Part shown: in pieces, positions 55,360-63,875 of the stretch
Position numbering within the stretch: position 1 is the first letter of the stretch
Layout of the letters: each line of letters begins with the position of its first letter
Assembly: GCA_963709645.1 (NCBI GenBank)
Contig: CAVPXP010000022.1
Coordinates: 101,435 to 165,434 of the forward strand
Reading direction: 5' to 3'
DNA: 64,000 bases
Source: DYRB01 sp963709645
Lineage (GTDB): Bacteria > Pseudomonadota > Gammaproteobacteria > Chromatiales > Chromatiaceae
The notes under the pieces: model-generated
The model's database searches: none
Told to the model about the DNA's origin: nothing
The model's input: only the letters and a program-made list of their open reading frames with translations
Made by a program: the position numbers and the translations under genes

Positions 55360-56193
55360 TCAGCCGCGGCCGGACAGGGCCGGGGGGTCAGCCTCCAAGC
55401 GTTCGTATGCCCCTGCCAGCCGTTCCACCCAGGCTGCGACGTCCGCGGGGTGCGGAAGCCCGTCCTGCCGGATCTCGATCATCACGTACGGGATCCCGCG
55501 ACCCTCGCCGTGGGTGGGCAGGGTGTAGTCGTGAACGTCATCGACCCCGTAGGGCTGATTGTCGCCGACCAGCAAGTCGCCGCGCAGCCGCAGCGCGTGC
55601 AGCATGCGGTCTGCGAGCCGGCGGTCGTGCCAGCAGGCGATGCTGACGGGCCAGGGCCGCCGCTCGTCGCCGAGTACGGGGGTGAAGCTGTGGATGCTGA
55701 ACAGGAGGGTCGCTCGCTCGGCGCGGCTGGCGAGTAGCCGTGCGATGGCCTGGTGATAGGGGTCGTACAAGGCGGCGACGCGCTGGGCGCGGGCTTGCCG
55801 GGTGAGACCCAGGTTGCCTGGGATGGGTACCCCGTCGCTCTGCTCCGGGATGGATTCGGGATTTGCCAGGGGGCGGTTCAGGTCGATCACCAGGCGCGAG
55901 TAACCACCCAGCAGCAGCGGCGCGTCGAGTCGCGCCGCCAGCCCGCGGGCGACCTCGGCGGCACCGGGGTCCCAGGCGATGTGCTCGCCGAGTTGGTCGG
56001 CCTCCAGGCCGAGGTTGCCCAGTCCCCGAGGGATGCGATTGGAGGCGTGGTCGCAGACCAGCACGGCACTCGCCGCGCCCTCGGGGTTGACCAGCGTGAA
56101 GGGCGGCGGCTCGTCGGCGGCCAACAGGGGTCGGACATGAGAAGCCATCTCGGCCGGCTTGGCGTGTCCGTCCACGCGCGCGTCCACAGTCAT
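55360..56193 (-). CDS. N-formylglutamate amidohydrolase family protein
   Basis: 277 residues. Motifs are AVLVCDHASNRIPRGLGNLGL near 43, LGEHIAWDPGAAEVARGLAARLDAPLLLGGYSRLVIDLNR in parts, LLFSIHSFTPV near 162, and IPYVMIEIRQDGL near 243. The family is zinc-dependent and cleaves N-formylglutamate in histidine breakdown, but members next to ATP-grasp/transglutaminase genes probably act on another amide. It overlaps the upstream transglutaminase stop by 4 bp. Confidence 0.9.
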   Translation of the reverse strand: MTVDARVDGHAKPAEMASHVRPLLAADEPPPFTLVNPEGAASAVLVCDHASNRIPRGLGNLGLEADQLGEHIAWDPGAAEVARGLAARLDAPLLLGGYSRLVIDLNRPLANPESIPEQSDGVPIPGNLGLTRQARAQRVAALYDPYHQAIARLLASRAERATLLFSIHSFTPVLGDERRPWPVSIACWHDRRLADRMLHALRLRGDLLVGDNQPYGVDDVHDYTLPTHGEGRGIPYVMIEIRQDGLPHPADVAAWVERLAGAYERLEADPPALSGRG

Positions 56194-57009
56194 GCTCCAG
56201 CGACCTTCACCTCATCGGTCCAGACCTTGAAGCTCTTCAGGGTGTTGGGACCAAAGGCGTTGCTGAGCGGCACGTCGGCGGCGTCGCGGCCCTGGGCGAT
56301 CAGGATCCGCCCGATGCGGGGTATCCGGTTGCGCGGGTCGACGATGTGCCAGCGCCCGCCCAGGTAGGCCTCGAACCAGGCGGAGAAGTCCATGGGCTCC
56401 GCGGACGGCGGCACACCGATGTCGCCCAGGTAGCCGGTGCAGTAGCGCGCGGGGATGTTCATGCAGCGGCAGAAGGCGATGGCGAGGTGGGTGTAGTCGC
56501 GGCAGACCCCGGTCTTCTCGTGGAAGACCTCGAGTGCGGTCTTGGTGGCGCGGGCGTGCTGGTAGCCGAAGGTGATGTGGCTGTGGACGAAGTCGCTGAT
56601 CGCCTGGACGCGCGGCCAGCCCAGTGGCGTTTGCCCGAACAGGGACCAGGCGATGTCGGAGAGCCGGTCGGTCTCGCAGTAGCGGCTGCCCATCAGGTAG
56701 ACCAGGGTGTCGCTCGGGCAGGTCCTCTACAGCGTGTTGGGCCGCCAGCGGATCGATCGCGTCGGGCAGGCCGGTGTCGTTGATGACGGCGTTGCTGGAG
56801 ATGCGGATCTCCCCAGGCGGGGCCACGATGCGGCTGCACCAGTTGCCGAAGCCGTCGCGATAGGCGGTGATCGGGACCGCGGGGTGGGTCACAATGTGGT
56901 CGGGGACGGCCAGGTCGGAGACCCTGCTGTAGTGAACATTAAGGGTCAGGATCATGGGCGTGCGCTGGGGGCACGTATAGGTCAGCTCGTAGCCGATCCG
57001 GATCTGCAT
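56190..57009 (-). pseudogene. transglutaminase-like family protein, frameshifted
   Basis: It starts MQIRIGYELTYTCPQRTPMIL at 57009, followed by HPAVPITAYRDGFGNWCSRIV. At about 56722 one extra base breaks the frame. The core continues as LVYLMGSRYCETDRLSDIAWSL, with the catalytic Cys in VFHEKTGVCRDYTHLAIAFCR and His/Asp in FSAWFEAYLGGRWHIVDPRN, ending at 56190. The repaired product is about 272 residues. It is a third transglutaminase of the same cluster, coupled to the amidohydrolase gene. Confidence 0.87.
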
Positions 57010-57366
57010 AGGTCAACTCCAGGTGCGGGACTTTGGGTGGTCACCTCGACCGGCGGTCTGCGGGACCGGAAAGGGTTGGGAACCGGCAACCGAGGGCCAA
57101 CGACCGGCGCAGTTGCCTGAGCTGTACTAGGGCGCCGGTCAAGGGCAGGTCCGCTGGCCGGCGACGGCGGCGCCATTTCTGCGATCTTCATCCCAACGAG
57201 AGGCGCCTGCGTCGCGTCCAGAGTACCGCCTGGGGCCGGTCCGGCATAGCGCCTTGCCCGCGCGCCGCTTGTGCATTGCCGAGCGTCCCGCGGCGGCCGA
57301 TCCATCGCCCCGGACTTGGACCCCTGCTAAGATCTGGTGCCTAGCCACCACCGGAGCAATCGACCC
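57010..57366. other. gene-free interval before the DUF302 gene
   Basis: 357 bp, divergent promoter region. No gene, repeat or clear promoter box recognised. Confidence 0.4.
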
Positions 57367-57840
57367 ATGTTCAGCGTCAAGCGCCTTGCCTGTACCCTCG
57401 TCTTGTCCCTGGCAGCGACACAGGGGGCCCTGGCGGCGGGCGGCTACGCCCTCTACGAGAGCAGCGCCGCCTTCGGTGACGTCATGGATGGCCTCAAGGC
57501 CGCCATCGGGGAACGCGGCATGTACATCAACAACATCATGCACATGGGCGAGATGCTGGAGCGCACCGGCAAGGACCTGGGGCTGGGGGAGCCGGTCTAT
57601 GCCAAGGCCGAGTCCATTGAGTTCTGCAGCGCCATCCTCTCGCGCAAGATGACCGCGGAGGAGCCGGCGCGCATCGTCAATTGCCCCTTCATTGTCTCCG
57701 TCTACGTCCTGCCGAATGAGCCAGGCAAGACCTACGTGGTGCACCGCGAGATCCCGCCGGATCAGGTGGCGGCAAGCTCGGTCATGGCAGAGGTGGCGGA
57801 AAACCTCAAGGCCATCGCGGAGGCGGCGGTCGCCTGGTAA
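57367..57840 (+). CDS. DUF302-family exported protein
   Basis: 157 residues with a signal peptide (VKRLACTLVLSLAATQGALA, cleavage before AGGYALYES). The DUF302 domain is GDVMDGLKAAIGERGMYINNIMHMGEMLER in parts, with SIEFCSAILSRKM and YVLPNEPGKTYVVHREIPPD. It is a periplasmic protein of unknown function; relatives are linked to sulfur metabolism gene sets. It ends 44 bp before the nucleotidase gene, probably the same transcript. Confidence 0.88.
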   Translation: MFSVKRLACTLVLSLAATQGALAAGGYALYESSAAFGDVMDGLKAAIGERGMYINNIMHMGEMLERTGKDLGLGEPVYAKAESIEFCSAILSRKMTAEEPARIVNCPFIVSVYVLPNEPGKTYVVHREIPPDQVAASSVMAEVAENLKAIAEAAVAW

Positions 57841-57884
57841 TCAATCGGCAATTCGTTGGGCATCCGCTTCGTCTTGGCTCCGCT

Positions 57885-59408
57885 GTGATCCCGTTCCGCA
57901 GCCTCGTCGGACTGGTTGGGGCGTTCCTGCTGGCGCTTGTCCTACTGGGCCGCGCCGGGGCGGAGTGCCTCGACGGGCAGGGCCTCATCCTGCTGCACTT
58001 CAACGACTTCCACGGCCAGCTTGAGCCCTACCCAGACCCGCAGACGCAGACGCAGACGCAGGCCCAGGTCGCGGGCATTGCCCGCCTTGCTGAGGCCGTG
58101 GCGCAGGTGCGGGCAGAGGCCCAGGACCGCCCCGTGGTGCTGCTGTTCGGGGGTGATCTGCTCCAGGGAACGGTGACGTCCAGCCTGTTCCTCGGCATCC
58201 CGGACCTGACCCTGTTCGAGCGCATGGGGGTCGACGCCGCGGTCATGGGCAACCACGAGCTGGATTACGGCCAGGACGTGTTCCGCCGCCTGGTCGGGTT
58301 TGCCGATTTCCCCTTCCTGACCGCCAATGTGCAGACCCACCCGGAGCCGCTCCCGGTCCGACCCTCGGTGATCATCGCCAAGCCGGGCGGGCCCCGGGTG
58401 GCCGTTCTGGGTCTGACCACCCCGGAGCTGACCACGGCCACGCACCCCCGCAACGTCGATGGCGTCAGTGTGGAGGAGCCGATCGCCGTCGCCCGGAGGC
58501 TGATACCGGACCTGGCTGCGTCCGCGGACCTGGTCGTGGTCCTCTCCCACATGGGCTTCGCCGATGACCGCAGGCTTGCAAAAGAGGTGCCGCAGATCGA
58601 CCTGATTGTCGGCGGCCACAACCACTTCGTCTTTGGCGAGCCAGAGCTGGAGGGCGGGGTGCCCATCCTCCAGGCCGGGGAGCGGGGCCGCTGGTTGGGC
58701 CGACTGGATCTGGATTGCCAGGGCGGGCGTCTGGCGCGCAGGGGCTACCGGCTCCTGTCCATGGATGCCGCCGCCCCCGAAGACCCTGAGATGGTCGCAG
58801 AAGTGGCGCGCATCGCTGCCGAGGCCGACAAGGGGCTCAACCAGGTCATTGGGCGCAGCGATGTGGAGCTGAGTGCGCGGCGCGATGAGATCCGCCGCGG
58901 CGAGGCTGCCTTCGGGGACTTCGTGGCCGACATCGCTCGGGAGATCACCCTGGCTGACCTCGCCCTGTTCAACGGCGGGGGCTTCCGGGCGAGCATCCCG
59001 GCGGGGGACGTGACCCTCAAACAGGTCTATCAGAGCTTCCCTTTTCGCAATGAGCTGGTCGTAGGGGATCTGACGGGGGCCCAGATCCTCGCCGCTCTGG
59101 CGCGCAGTGCGTCCCTTGACCCGGACGAAAACCCGGGCGGTTTTCTGCAAGTCTCCGGGCTGCACTATGTGATCGGCGACGGGGGGCTTGCCGATGCCAC
59201 CCTGGGCGATCGCCCCCTGGATCCGGACCGTAAGTACCGGGCGGTGATGCCCGATTTCCTGGCCGAGGGCGGCGACGGCTATGCCATGCTCAAGGCGATG
59301 GAGCGGAGGGTGGATACCGGCCGCTTGATTTCAGACATGGTCATCGAGGCCTTCCGTGCCGGAGGACCCATCGCCCCGAAGTTGGACGGGCGTATCGTCC
59401 GGCGATGA
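57885..59408 (+). CDS. periplasmic 5'-nucleotidase / UDP-sugar hydrolase-type metallophosphatase
   Basis: 507 residues from a GTG start. A signal peptide (LVGLVGAFLLALVLLGRAGA) is followed by the metallophosphatase domain: ILLHFNDFHGQLEP, LLFGGDLLQGTVTS, MGNHELDYGQDVF and IDLIVGGHNHFVFGEP supply the two-metal ligands. The C-terminal nucleotidase domain has FGDFVADIAREIT, FNGGGFRASIPAGDVT and VYQSFPFRNELV. It releases phosphate from nucleotides in the periplasm. A QTQTQTQAQ repeat follows the first motif. It overlaps the next frame by ATGA. Confidence 0.93.
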   Translation: MIPFRSLVGLVGAFLLALVLLGRAGAECLDGQGLILLHFNDFHGQLEPYPDPQTQTQTQAQVAGIARLAEAVAQVRAEAQDRPVVLLFGGDLLQGTVTSSLFLGIPDLTLFERMGVDAAVMGNHELDYGQDVFRRLVGFADFPFLTANVQTHPEPLPVRPSVIIAKPGGPRVAVLGLTTPELTTATHPRNVDGVSVEEPIAVARRLIPDLAASADLVVVLSHMGFADDRRLAKEVPQIDLIVGGHNHFVFGEPELEGGVPILQAGERGRWLGRLDLDCQGGRLARRGYRLLSMDAAAPEDPEMVAEVARIAAEADKGLNQVIGRSDVELSARRDEIRRGEAAFGDFVADIAREITLADLALFNGGGFRASIPAGDVTLKQVYQSFPFRNELVVGDLTGAQILAALARSASLDPDENPGGFLQVSGLHYVIGDGGLADATLGDRPLDPDRKYRAVMPDFLAEGGDGYAMLKAMERRVDTGRLISDMVIEAFRAGGPIAPKLDGRIVRR

Positions 59409-59443
59409 AGCCCGGCGACGCTACCCCACTGGAGATCGCAACA

Positions 59444-59977
59444 ATGAAAGGTGCCTTGGCAGTCATCCTCGCAGGCGTCCTCTTGGCCCCGGTAGCGTCC
59501 GGCCTGGCTCAGATGGACCCCGCCATCAAGCTCCTGGAGCTGGAGGCGCGCATCGACCAGCTGACCCGGCGTGTGGATGCGCTGGAGGCTGGGGCCCAAG
59601 CGGGCATGGAGGGGGCGCCCGGCGTGCGCATGGGCAAGGACCTCGCCTGGCACTTCGACGGCTACCTCGTGGAGACGCCCTTCAAGGTCTCCCAGCAGGA
59701 GCTGGACCGCAAGACCGGGCGAGTCGATTTGCTCCTGAACCTGGTCGCCGAGCCCACGGACGGCGACCAGTGGCGGGCGGCGCAAGTCGGTGACAGCCTC
59801 CCCGTCGAGGTTACCGCAACGCTGGCGGGCGGCAGCACAGTGGGGCCCTTCCTCTTCGTCTTGGAGCGCCGCACGGACTTCATCGTCGGGACCCACGTCC
59901 ACATCCGGACCCAGCTCCAGGTGGAAGACCTCAAGGCCGTCCGACGCCTGGCGATCCGGCACAGGGGGGCTCGCTGA
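59444..59977 (+). CDS. exported hypothetical protein with coiled coil
   Basis: 177 residues from the ATG at 59444, which has GGAG 9 bases upstream and starts the signal peptide MKGALAVILAGVLLAPVASG; an ATG at 59405 overlapping the nucleotidase stop is also open. A short coiled coil (IKLLELEARIDQLTRRVDALE) is followed by a beta-rich domain with WHFDGYLVETPFKVSQQELDR. It is not recognised. It is in the nucleotidase operon. Confidence 0.75.
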   Translation: MKGALAVILAGVLLAPVASGLAQMDPAIKLLELEARIDQLTRRVDALEAGAQAGMEGAPGVRMGKDLAWHFDGYLVETPFKVSQQELDRKTGRVDLLLNLVAEPTDGDQWRAAQVGDSLPVEVTATLAGGSTVGPFLFVLERRTDFIVGTHVHIRTQLQVEDLKAVRRLAIRHRGAR

Positions 59978-60016
59978 ACCGGGTCCGCAAGGCCCCGCAG
60001 GCCGAACACCGCAGGC

Positions 60017-61000
60017 ATGGCCCGCAAGACCGACGATCCCCAGCCACGCCTCCAGCGCCTCCAGGCCGCCGCCGAGGGTGACCCTGGCGCCTTTCCCGAT
60101 ATCGCCCGGGCCGCCCTGCGTGACCCCCACCCGCTGCCGGTAGCCCGCGCCGCCCAGTTGTGCGGGGATCGCCTCCTCTACGACCTGGAGGGTGACCTGA
60201 CTGCGGCCTTCGCGCGCCTGCGCCCGCTGGCGTTTACCCGAGATCCCCAGTGCATGGCCAAGGGTGCCATTGCTCGGGCCTTGGTGGCCCTGGACTGCCA
60301 GGATGCTGCTCTCTACCGGGTCGGAATCCGGCTGCGCCAGGCGGAACCGGTCTGGGGTGGGAGCGTAGACACTGCCGTCCACCTGCGCGCCACCTGTGCC
60401 ATGGGCCTGGTGCAGACCCGCTACCCGCGGGCGTTGGTTGACCTGGCGGGCCTGTTGGCCGACCCCGAGCCTCGCGCCCGCGCCGGCGCGGCGCGGGCGA
60501 TCGCCTGTGCCGAGCCCCTGGCGGCGGAGGCGGTCCTGCGGGCCAAGGCCCTGATGGGGGATGCCGAGCCGGAGGTCGTGGGGGAATGCCTGGCGGGGCT
60601 GCTGCAGCTCGAACCCGAGGAGTCGCCCGACTTTGTGGCGGGCTTCTTGGATGGGCCGGACCCAGCAGTTCGGGAGCAGGCGGCCCTGGCCCTGGGCGGG
60701 TGTCGCCTCGATCTGGCTCTGAGGCTGTTGCGCGAGCGCTGGGATGCCGAACCCCTGAAGGCTGAGGCGCACCGTATCCTCCTGCGTGGGGCCGTCCTGC
60801 ACCGCAGCGAGGCCGCCTTCGACTGGCTGCTCGGGGTCATCGCCCGCGGCGACCCCCGCACCGCCGCCTGGGTGGTGGAGGAGCTGGCCATCTACCGGGC
60901 CAATCCCCTTTTGTGCCAACGCGTTAAGCAGGCAGTCGATGCCCGCGCCAGGCCGATGGTGAGCGAGGTCTGGCGGCGCGCCTGGAGTGCCGCAGAGTAG
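60017..61000 (+). CDS. HEAT-like repeat protein
   Basis: 327 residues made of alpha-helical repeats: ARAALRDPHPLPVARAAQLCG, ALVDLAGLLADPEPRARAGAARAI in parts, AKALMGDAEPEVVGECLAGLL and FLDGPDPAVREQAALALGGC. The pattern is that of HEAT/PBS-lyase-like repeats. There is no signal or enzyme motif. It is a protein-protein scaffold of unknown partner, 39 bp after the preceding gene. Confidence 0.82.
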   Translation: MARKTDDPQPRLQRLQAAAEGDPGAFPDIARAALRDPHPLPVARAAQLCGDRLLYDLEGDLTAAFARLRPLAFTRDPQCMAKGAIARALVALDCQDAALYRVGIRLRQAEPVWGGSVDTAVHLRATCAMGLVQTRYPRALVDLAGLLADPEPRARAGAARAIACAEPLAAEAVLRAKALMGDAEPEVVGECLAGLLQLEPEESPDFVAGFLDGPDPAVREQAALALGGCRLDLALRLLRERWDAEPLKAEAHRILLRGAVLHRSEAAFDWLLGVIARGDPRTAAWVVEELAIYRANPLLCQRVKQAVDARARPMVSEVWRRAWSAAE

Positions 61001-61181
61001 AGAGGGCCTACAGCCAAGGTGCGTACCGGCACCTGGGGTGACGGTGGAATTTCTCTGACGGCATCGGGCTGGGCAGCGTTCTCGCGAAGCGGATCTCAGA
61101 TCGCCGACCGCGCCTGACTACAATATCGGGTTCCGAAACGGCACGAGACTGCTCGCGACGGCGGGCCGGGTAAGGCAGCTA

Positions 61182-62141
61182 TTGGACTCTTTCCAGGGTA
61201 CGACAGTCAGCTGCTCTGCATCTGAACGGAGCGGCGTGATCGACCCCAAACGCAAGGCATCTCTGGTTCCCCAAGTGGGAGGCGGGCAGCCGGTGTCTCT
61301 GGATTCGCTCCAGCTGGTGATTGGCCGCGGTGGCGACGTCGACTATCGCATCCGCGACCGGAGGTCGTCGCGCCGCCATGCATGCGTGCTTGCGGTGCAC
61401 AATCGCTACTATGTGCAGGACCTGGACAGCACCAACGGCACCGTCCTCAACGGCAACAGGATCACCAGCGAACGTCTGGCTGACGGCGATCTGGTGCAAA
61501 TTGGCAGCACCGTACTTCGCTTTGTGATGGGTGCCGAGCTGGATACGGATTACCTGAAGAGGCTGAATCTGCGCAGCGTCACGTCCCTGGCGGAAGTGGT
61601 GGACAGAAAGGACGCGTACACCCACAGTCACTCCGAAGCGGTGGCCCGGATTGCGGAGCGGCTGGCATTGGAGCTGGGTTTTTCCGCCGCGGCGGCCCAA
61701 CGGGTCGGGATCGCGGGTCGGCTTCACGACGTCGGGAAGATTGGCGTGCCCGACGTGGTGCTGCGCAAGCGAGGGCGGCTGGACGACGCCGAGTTCGCGC
61801 TAATCAGCAAGCACCCGGCCGACGGCGAAGCGATCCTCGCACCGCTGGAGTTCCTCGCTGACGCGGGGCCTGCGATTCGTCAGCACCACGAGCGGTTTGA
61901 CGGCCGCGGCTATCCGGATGGCCTGGCGGGTCAGGCCATCGCCATAGAGGCGCGCATTGTCCACGTGGCCGACAGCTACCACGCCATGGCATCGCGACGG
62001 CCCTACCGCAACCCCCTCGCCCAGGAATTCATACGCCAGGACTTCGCGAAAAACTCCGGTACCCAGTTCGATCCGGAGGTCGCGCGTGCCCTTCTGCACC
62101 TGCTGCCGTCCCTGCGCGAGCCGTCGGCGGCCGTTGCTTGA
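61182..62141 (+). CDS. FHA and HD-GYP domain cyclic-di-GMP phosphodiesterase
   Basis: 319 residues. The N-terminal FHA domain (about 28-115) has VIGRGGDVDYRIRDRRSSRRHACV and VQDLDSTNGTVLNGNRI, so it should bind phosphothreonine. The HD-GYP domain (about 130-315) has HSHSEAVARIAERLALELG, the metal motif LHDVGKIGVPDVVL, and the signature HHERFDGRGYPDGL (HHE..GRGYP). All key residues are intact, so c-di-GMP hydrolysis is expected. The start is uncertain: TTG at 61182 or GTG at 61236 with GGAG upstream. Confidence 0.9.
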   Translation: MDSFQGTTVSCSASERSGVIDPKRKASLVPQVGGGQPVSLDSLQLVIGRGGDVDYRIRDRRSSRRHACVLAVHNRYYVQDLDSTNGTVLNGNRITSERLADGDLVQIGSTVLRFVMGAELDTDYLKRLNLRSVTSLAEVVDRKDAYTHSHSEAVARIAERLALELGFSAAAAQRVGIAGRLHDVGKIGVPDVVLRKRGRLDDAEFALISKHPADGEAILAPLEFLADAGPAIRQHHERFDGRGYPDGLAGQAIAIEARIVHVADSYHAMASRRPYRNPLAQEFIRQDFAKNSGTQFDPEVARALLHLLPSLREPSAAVA

Positions 62142-62302
62142 CGCCCCTGAGCGCTGCCTGAAATAAGCTGCCGTTCTCCCGGGTGGCCCCGCTCGCTTCC
62201 TGGTGTGGGTGCGGCACCGGCAGGGCGTCATGCCCAAGTTTCGCATGGCAGCGCACGTGACCAAACTGTGCTCCGGCGAGGCCGGCACGCGACGCCGGAA
62301 AC

Positions 62303-62330
62303 AAAAAACCCGCCACCGGCGGGTTTTTTT
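62303..62330. terminator. bidirectional rho-independent terminator
   Basis: CCCGCC-ACC-GGCGGG stem with an A-run before and a T-run after. It serves both the HD-GYP gene (+) and rpmG (-), which converge here. Confidence 0.92.
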
Positions 62331-62390
62331 AGGTGCCGTTCGCATGCGACTCCGAACATACGCGGCGGGATTGCGACAGCTTGGCCCGAT

Positions 62391-62558
62391 CTATTTGATC
62401 TTGCCTTCCTTATACATGACGTGCTGACGGACGACGGGATCGAACTTCTTGATCTCCATCTTGCCGGGCTGGTTACGCTTGTTTTTCGTGGTGGTGTAGA
62501 AGTGACCGGTTCCGGCGCTGGAAATCAACCGGATCTTCTCGCGAGCTGCCTTTGCCAT
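62391..62558 (-). CDS. rpmG: 50S ribosomal protein L33
   Basis: 55 residues, too short for many gene lists but fully typical: MAKAAREKIRLISSAGTGHF, YTTTKNKRNQPGKMEIKKFD, and the end KEGKIK. It is a cysteine-free L33, as in zinc-independent forms. It lies 12 bp downstream of rpmB in the usual rpmB-rpmG operon, and the terminator follows. Confidence 0.96.
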   Translation of the reverse strand: MAKAAREKIRLISSAGTGHFYTTTKNKRNQPGKMEIKKFDPVVRQHVMYKEGKIK

Positions 62559-62570
62559 GGTGTTCTCCCG

Positions 62571-62807
62571 TTAGACCTTTTCGCCGCGGCTGCGAATGTC
62601 GGCCAGGACGGCATCGATTCCGCGCTTGTCAATGGTGCGCATGCCCTTGGTGGTCAGGCGCAGGGTAACCCAGCGCCGCTCGCTCTCGACCCAGAAGCGG
62701 TGCGAGTGGAGGTTGGGGAGAAAGCGCCGGCGCGTTCTGTTCTTGGCGTGGGAGACATTATTGCCGGTGGTGGGCCGCTTGCCGGTGACCTGACAGACTC
62801 TGGACAT
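62571..62807 (-). CDS. rpmB: 50S ribosomal protein L28
   Basis: 78 residues: MSRVCQVTGKRPTTGNNVSH, RRRFLPNLHSHRFWVESERR and WVTLRLTTKGMRTIDKRGID, the full L28 pattern. Only one of the zinc cysteines remains. The promoter below and AAGGAA before the ATG support this start. It is first in the operon with rpmG. Confidence 0.97.
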   Translation of the reverse strand: MSRVCQVTGKRPTTGNNVSHAKNRTRRRFLPNLHSHRFWVESERRWVTLRLTTKGMRTIDKRGIDAVLADIRSRGEKV

Positions 62808-62864
62808 GACAGAATTCCTTGAAGCTATTTCGCCGCCGCAAGGCAGCCCGAATAAAGGGCCGCA

Positions 62865-62893
62865 ATGCTAGCACCGGTGCCACGCACTGACAA
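62865..62893 (-). promoter_or_regulatory. sigma-70 promoter of rpmB-rpmG
   Basis: On the minus strand TTGTCA (-35) and TAGCAT (-10) are separated by 17 bp. Expected transcription start is near 62858, about 50 bases before rpmB. Confidence 0.7.
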
Positions 62894-63111
62894 GGCTTAG
62901 ATAAGTCCGCGCCAGGGTCCCGTCAAAGTCCGGCGGCTGCAGCGGGGGCGGCGGGGACCTTGGCGGGGCGAGCGTCGCGCTGGGGTTGGGAAAGGGGAGC
63001 GCAGTGCGCAGGGGTGCGTAATTGGCGGGGTTGGGAAGTGCAATTTCCGGGTTCGGATCGCGTGGGATCCTCCGCCGGAAGCGGACGGGTGGCGCGAGCG
63101 GTGGCGGACGG
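62894..63111. other. gene-free interval between the ribosomal operon and the ISAs1 remnant
   Basis: About 220 bp (304 bp from the rpmB start) of GC-rich DNA. No gene, RNA or repeat recognised. Confidence 0.4.
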
Positions 63112-63408
63112 CTAGACGCCGACGGCGGCCAGGGCGCGGCGGGGCTGGTGGGCGAAGGCGCGCAGCGCGCTGGCGATGTTGGTGAAGCCGTGCAGGCGAG
63201 CCAGGGCGATGGCGAAATTGCGCGAGGCGGCCATGACCGCCGGCCCGTGGCCGACGCGGATGCGCGAGCGATCCTCGTCGAAGGTCACATCGCGCACGTA
63301 GTGGGAGCGGTTCTCGATGCTCCAGTGCCCGCGGTTGAGTTCAAGGAGGCGTTGCGGGCTGGCCTGTTCGGGCGGCAGGCTGGTGAGGGCGAACCTCTGG
63401 CGGCAAGA
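63112..63408 (-). pseudogene. ISAs1-family transposase, C-terminal fragment
   Basis: About 98 codons: SLPPEQASPQRLLELNRGHW, the DDE-end motif HWSIENRSHYVRDVTFDEDRS in parts, and NFAIALARLHGFTNIASALR. This is the last quarter of an ISAs1 (H-repeat type) transposase with its natural stop. The upstream part is missing; the homology ends near 63408 at unrelated DNA. Confidence 0.85.
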
Positions 63409-63416
63409 CCAAGCCG

Positions 63417-63614
63417 TTGGCACTGATCGTGCGCTACAACGTCAACGAAGACCCTGAACGGCCAGAGAAGATCACGTCCTACCTGGTTGTAAGCAAGATC
63501 ACCGCCATGGAAATTTGCGTGACGGACGTTGTGAAACCCGTCCGTAACGCCAACGAGAAGGCCCGAGTTCTGGCCGACAAGGCTGCTGACACGGCATGTA
63601 GGCCGGCTCCTTAG
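63417..63614 (+). CDS. doubtful small ORF, 65 aa
   Basis: Reads ALIVRYNVNEDPERPEKITS, then YLVVSKITAMEICVTDVVKP and a short charged tail. It is not recognised. It begins at the junction with the ISAs1 fragment and uses less GC-biased codons than the neighbours. It may be part of a mobile element or a chance frame. Confidence 0.3.
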   Translation: MALIVRYNVNEDPERPEKITSYLVVSKITAMEICVTDVVKPVRNANEKARVLADKAADTACRPAP

Positions 63615-63747
63615 GGTACCGCCAAAGCCGATCCAGCGGCGGCCTGGAGGGCATGCGAGTTGTGCTGCCTGTCTCGTTACGCCGCGCCGCAATGTGCCAA
63701 CCCTTTGGGCGCAGGATTGTCCCCCTGCATGTATGACCAACACTAGC

Positions 63748-63868
63748 GAGGCGTCGCCTCAGACCGAGGAGGCATGGGTGGCCCCGGTTGATCGACGGAA
63801 GGCTATGCTCCCGTTGGTAGCCGCTTGAAGCGGGGTGATGGCTTGCAGCCATGATGTCAACCGGGGCC
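63748..63868. other. structured palindromic segment, possible ncRNA or mobile-element end
   Basis: An outer perfect 12-bp inverted repeat, GGCCCCGGTTGA (63780-63791) and TCAACCGGGGCC (63857-63868), encloses three smaller hairpins: GGCTA/TAGCC (63801-63822), CGC..GCG (63822-63832) and ATGGCT/AGCCAT (63838-63852). Just upstream is GAGGCG-T-CGCCTC (63748-63760). This multi-arm fold lies directly before the ORF at 63876. Confidence 0.55.
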
Positions 63869-63875
63869 TGCTGTC

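Noticed and set aside
58038..58064. CAGACG-type tandem repeat
   Set aside because: A short in-frame QT repeat inside the nucleotidase; frame is kept, so it is a minor linker variation rather than a mobile or regulatory repeat.
59279..60919. 546-codon minus-strand frame
   Set aside because: Antisense shadow of the nucleotidase, coiled-coil and HEAT-like genes; composition reflects GC-rich codon positions.
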